Shown one piece after another: positions 62,511 through 64,000 of a stretch of DNA of 64,000 nucleotides. The DNA is from DATCMU01 sp036563245 (GTDB lineage Bacteria > Pseudomonadota > Alphaproteobacteria > Rhizobiales > Devosiaceae). Position numbers and translations under genes: made by a program. Numbering within the stretch: position 1 is the first letter of the stretch; each line of letters starts with the position of its first letter. The DNA lies in assembly GCA_036563245.1 (NCBI GenBank), contig DATCMU010000044.1:1-64000 (forward strand), in the 5' to 3' direction. The notes beneath the pieces were generated by a model. The model was not told the origin of the DNA. It did not search any database and saw only the letters and a program-made list of their open reading frames with translations.

Positions 62511-62978
62511 TCAATGGTTATCGACGGTATCGAGTTCCGAACGATGCAGGCGTTCCTGCCGGCCCAGCATGATGCCGTGATAGGTCGCAATACCCATTTC
62601 CATGCTTTGCGCGATGCGTTGTGCGCGCTCGATGAAGTGGTCGGCGGCGGCCGGCGGACACCTGTCCCGCGCAGTCGCCTGAAACAGATCGAGCCATCTG
62701 TCGAAGTGGCGCGCATCCACCGGGAGCTCGAGATGCTTCTGCATGGGCTGTCCGTGGTAGCGGCCGCTCATCAGGGCGACCGACGACCAGAAATCGCACA
62801 TGCGGTCGAGGTGCGGCGCCCAGTCCGCTATGCGGGCATCGAACACGGGGCCAAGCAGTTCGTCGTCGCGAACCCGGGCATAGAACGCGTGGACGAGATC
62901 CCTGATCATGGCATCGTCAATGCCGGTTTGCCGGGAGATTTCGGCGCTCATTGCGGCGCGTCGGGCGGCGGCGTCCAC
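62511..62978 (-). CDS. Group III truncated haemoglobin
   Basis: Heme protein of 155 residues. The region DFWSSVALMSGRYHGQPMQKHLELP with HFDRWLDLF is typical of group III (P-type) truncated globins; the histidine in MQKHLEL is the likely proximal ligand. Group III members are linked to NO or nitrosative-stress tolerance and microaerobic growth. GTG 62978 has GGAG about 7 bases upstream; ATG 62951 lacks one. Divergent from nnrU over 95 bases containing a 17-bp palindrome. Confidence 0.87.
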   Translation of the reverse strand: MDAAARRAAMSAEISRQTGIDDAMIRDLVHAFYARVRDDELLGPVFDARIADWAPHLDRMCDFWSSVALMSGRYHGQPMQKHLELPVDARHFDRWLDLFQATARDRCPPAAADHFIERAQRIAQSMEMGIATYHGIMLGRQERLHRSELDTVDNH

Positions 62979-63037
62979 GATCGTCTCCGGGTGCGTGTTG
63001 AACCTTGGGCATTGCCATAGCAGTTAATTGTAGTATT

Positions 63038-63054
63038 TGAAATTCCGAATTTCA
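63038..63054. promoter_or_regulatory. 17-bp perfect inverted repeat TGAAATT-CCG-AATTTCA
   Basis: Seven-base arms around a CCG centre, in the short region between the truncated-globin and nnrU genes. It is centred 28 bases before the nnrU ATG. It differs from FNR/NnrR boxes and only loosely recalls Rrf2-type NsrR sites, so the regulator is unknown. Confidence 0.6.
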
Positions 63055-63073
63055 TGTAGAGCGGGGTTGACCG

Positions 63074-63781
63074 ATGAGCGCGGCGGAGCAGATTCAGGGT
63101 TGGGGGCTGTTCGTGCTTTCATGGGCGGTCTTTCTCGGGTCGCACGCGATTCCTGCGCGGCCGCCGGTGCGCGCGTGGCTTGTCGGGAAGCTGGGCCGCA
63201 AGGTCTATCTCACGCTTTATGCAAGCGTATCGGTGGTCCTGTTCGCATGGGTGATCGTCACGGCGGGGCAGGCGCCCTATGTCGAACTCTGGCCCTATGC
63301 CGACTGGCAGACCTGGGTCCCCAACATCGTCATGCCGGTCGCCTGTGTTCTCGCCGCATGCGGCATTGGCGCGCCCAATCCTTCTCTCGCCGGTCGCGGC
63401 GAATTCGATGCCGAACGGCCCGGCATTGCGGGATTGACCCGTCATCCGGTGTTGTTTGCGCTCGGTCTTTGGGCGGCTGCGCACATGGTGCCAAACGGGG
63501 ATCTGGCGCATGTCCTGATGTTCGCCGGCTTTGCGGCCCTGGCGGGACTGGGGGTCATGGCGTTCGAGGGGCGCAACCGGCGCCGCCATAGCGCCGATCA
63601 ATGGCGCGCACTGACCCGCCACACGTCAGTGTTGCCGTTCGTGGCGCTGGCCAGCGGCAGATGGCGGCCCGATATGCGCAGGCTCCCGATCTGGCGCGTG
63701 CTCATGGGCCTGGTTGTCTGGCAAGGATTGCTGTGGCTGCACCCCCTGGTGATCGGGGTCTCGCCCTTGCCTGCCTGGTAG
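63074..63781 (+). CDS. nnrU: NnrU-family membrane protein
   Basis: Integral membrane protein of 235 residues with about six hydrophobic segments. The family pattern includes FLGSHAIPARPPVRAWLVGKLGRKVY-like sequence (about residues 20-46) and the methyltransferase-like LTRHPVLFALGLWAAAHM. NnrU accompanies nitric-oxide metabolism genes in denitrifying alphaproteobacteria, though its biochemical function is not settled. No nitrite or NO reductase genes are visible in the window; its partner here is the truncated globin. Confidence 0.85.
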   Translation: MSAAEQIQGWGLFVLSWAVFLGSHAIPARPPVRAWLVGKLGRKVYLTLYASVSVVLFAWVIVTAGQAPYVELWPYADWQTWVPNIVMPVACVLAACGIGAPNPSLAGRGEFDAERPGIAGLTRHPVLFALGLWAAAHMVPNGDLAHVLMFAGFAALAGLGVMAFEGRNRRRHSADQWRALTRHTSVLPFVALASGRWRPDMRRLPIWRVLMGLVVWQGLLWLHPLVIGVSPLPAW

Positions 63782-63793
63782 TCGGACCGCAGC

Positions 63794-64000
63794 TCAGCGG
63801 CCCAGCAGGTCCTCCCATTCGGGATGGCGGCGAAATTGCGCCACCGCGTAAGAACAGATCGGAACGATCTTGAAGCCGTCGCGGCGGGCATCGGCGACCG
63901 CGCGCTCGACGAGCTGCTGGGCGACACCCTGACCGCGATATTCTGGCGGCACGAGTGTGTGGTCGATGGCGATCAGGTCCGGTGCAAGGCGGCGATAGGT
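63794..64000 (-). CDS. GNAT-type N-acetyltransferase, C-terminal part (runs off the window)
   Basis: The last 68 codons of a minus-strand gene are visible. They contain DHTLVPPEYRGQGVAQQLV, which holds the acetyl-CoA-binding RGQGVA loop, then FKIVPICSYAVAQFRRHPEW before the stop. This ending matches the small COG2388 (GCN5-like, YidJ-type) acetyltransferases of about 90-100 residues. Substrate unknown. It converges with nnrU 12 bases away. The start is outside the window. Confidence 0.8.
   Translation of the reverse strand, partial: TYRRLAPDLIAIDHTLVPPEYRGQGVAQQLVERAVADARRDGFKIVPICSYAVAQFRRHPEWEDLLGR

Overview
The window is a GC-rich, densely coded piece of what looks like an alphaproteobacterial chromosome, most likely Hyphomicrobiales. 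Gene content supports this: a Liv-type importer with hydroxyproline catabolism, a YejABEF importer, NnrU, a group III truncated haemoglobin, two glutamine-synthetase-like genes with a Puu-type pathway, and an intergenic palindromic element of the kind common in that order. No rRNA, tRNA, insertion sequence or CRISPR array was recognised. Assignment below order level would be a guess.

Layout. (1) 166-7661: a P-type cation ATPase, a PPK2 polyphosphate kinase, and two c-di-GMP enzymes (PAS-GGDEF and sensor-PAS-GGDEF-EAL). (2) 7763-20317: a hydroxyproline island. A GntR regulator faces a branched-chain-type ABC importer (substrate-binding protein plus LivHMGF-like subunits). Six catabolic genes follow: a DapA-like deaminase, a D-hydroxyproline dehydrogenase-like flavoprotein, 4-hydroxyproline epimerase, an enolase-superfamily 3-hydroxyproline dehydratase candidate, a second proline-racemase-family protein with an altered active site, and an Ldh2-type imine reductase. 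(3) 20426-29080: a gamma-glutamyl polyamine (Puu-like) island with two glutamine-synthetase-like ligases, a GntR regulator flanked by identical TTTGATCAAA palindromes, aldehyde dehydrogenase, class III transaminase, PuuB-like oxidase and PuuD-like amidase. (4) 29184-38070: YejB-E-F-A peptide importer followed by a cytoplasmic PreP-type M16C peptidase; then a glycosyltransferase on the other strand.

(5) 39093-44920: the NiFe-hydrogenase maturation operon hypCABDFE. (6) 44933-50910: an envelope export unit (outer-membrane barrel, ABC ATPase, two FtsX-type permeases, LolA-like periplasmic protein) with a divergent TetR gene; it separates hydrogenase maturation from the hydrogenase. (7) 51028-55989: a group 3b-type cytosolic NAD(P)-linked NiFe hydrogenase operon with its own maturation protease and a stand-alone cyclic-nucleotide-binding-domain protein. 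It is divergent from ppsA (56172-58559), and the shared intergenic region holds a near-consensus FNR/FixK box placed as in a class II promoter; a weaker similar site precedes hypC. (8) 58585-64000: two small or medium membrane proteins, a GPH-type sugar transporter, cyclopropane fatty acid synthase, a truncated haemoglobin divergent from nnrU around a 17-bp palindrome, and the end of a GNAT acetyltransferase.

Taken together the window is a metabolic accessory block: uptake and breakdown of hydroxyprolines, polyamines and peptides, plus low-oxygen redox functions (hydrogenase, NO-related genes) that appear to be under FNR-family control. Functions are inferred from motifs and context read by eye; no database search was run.
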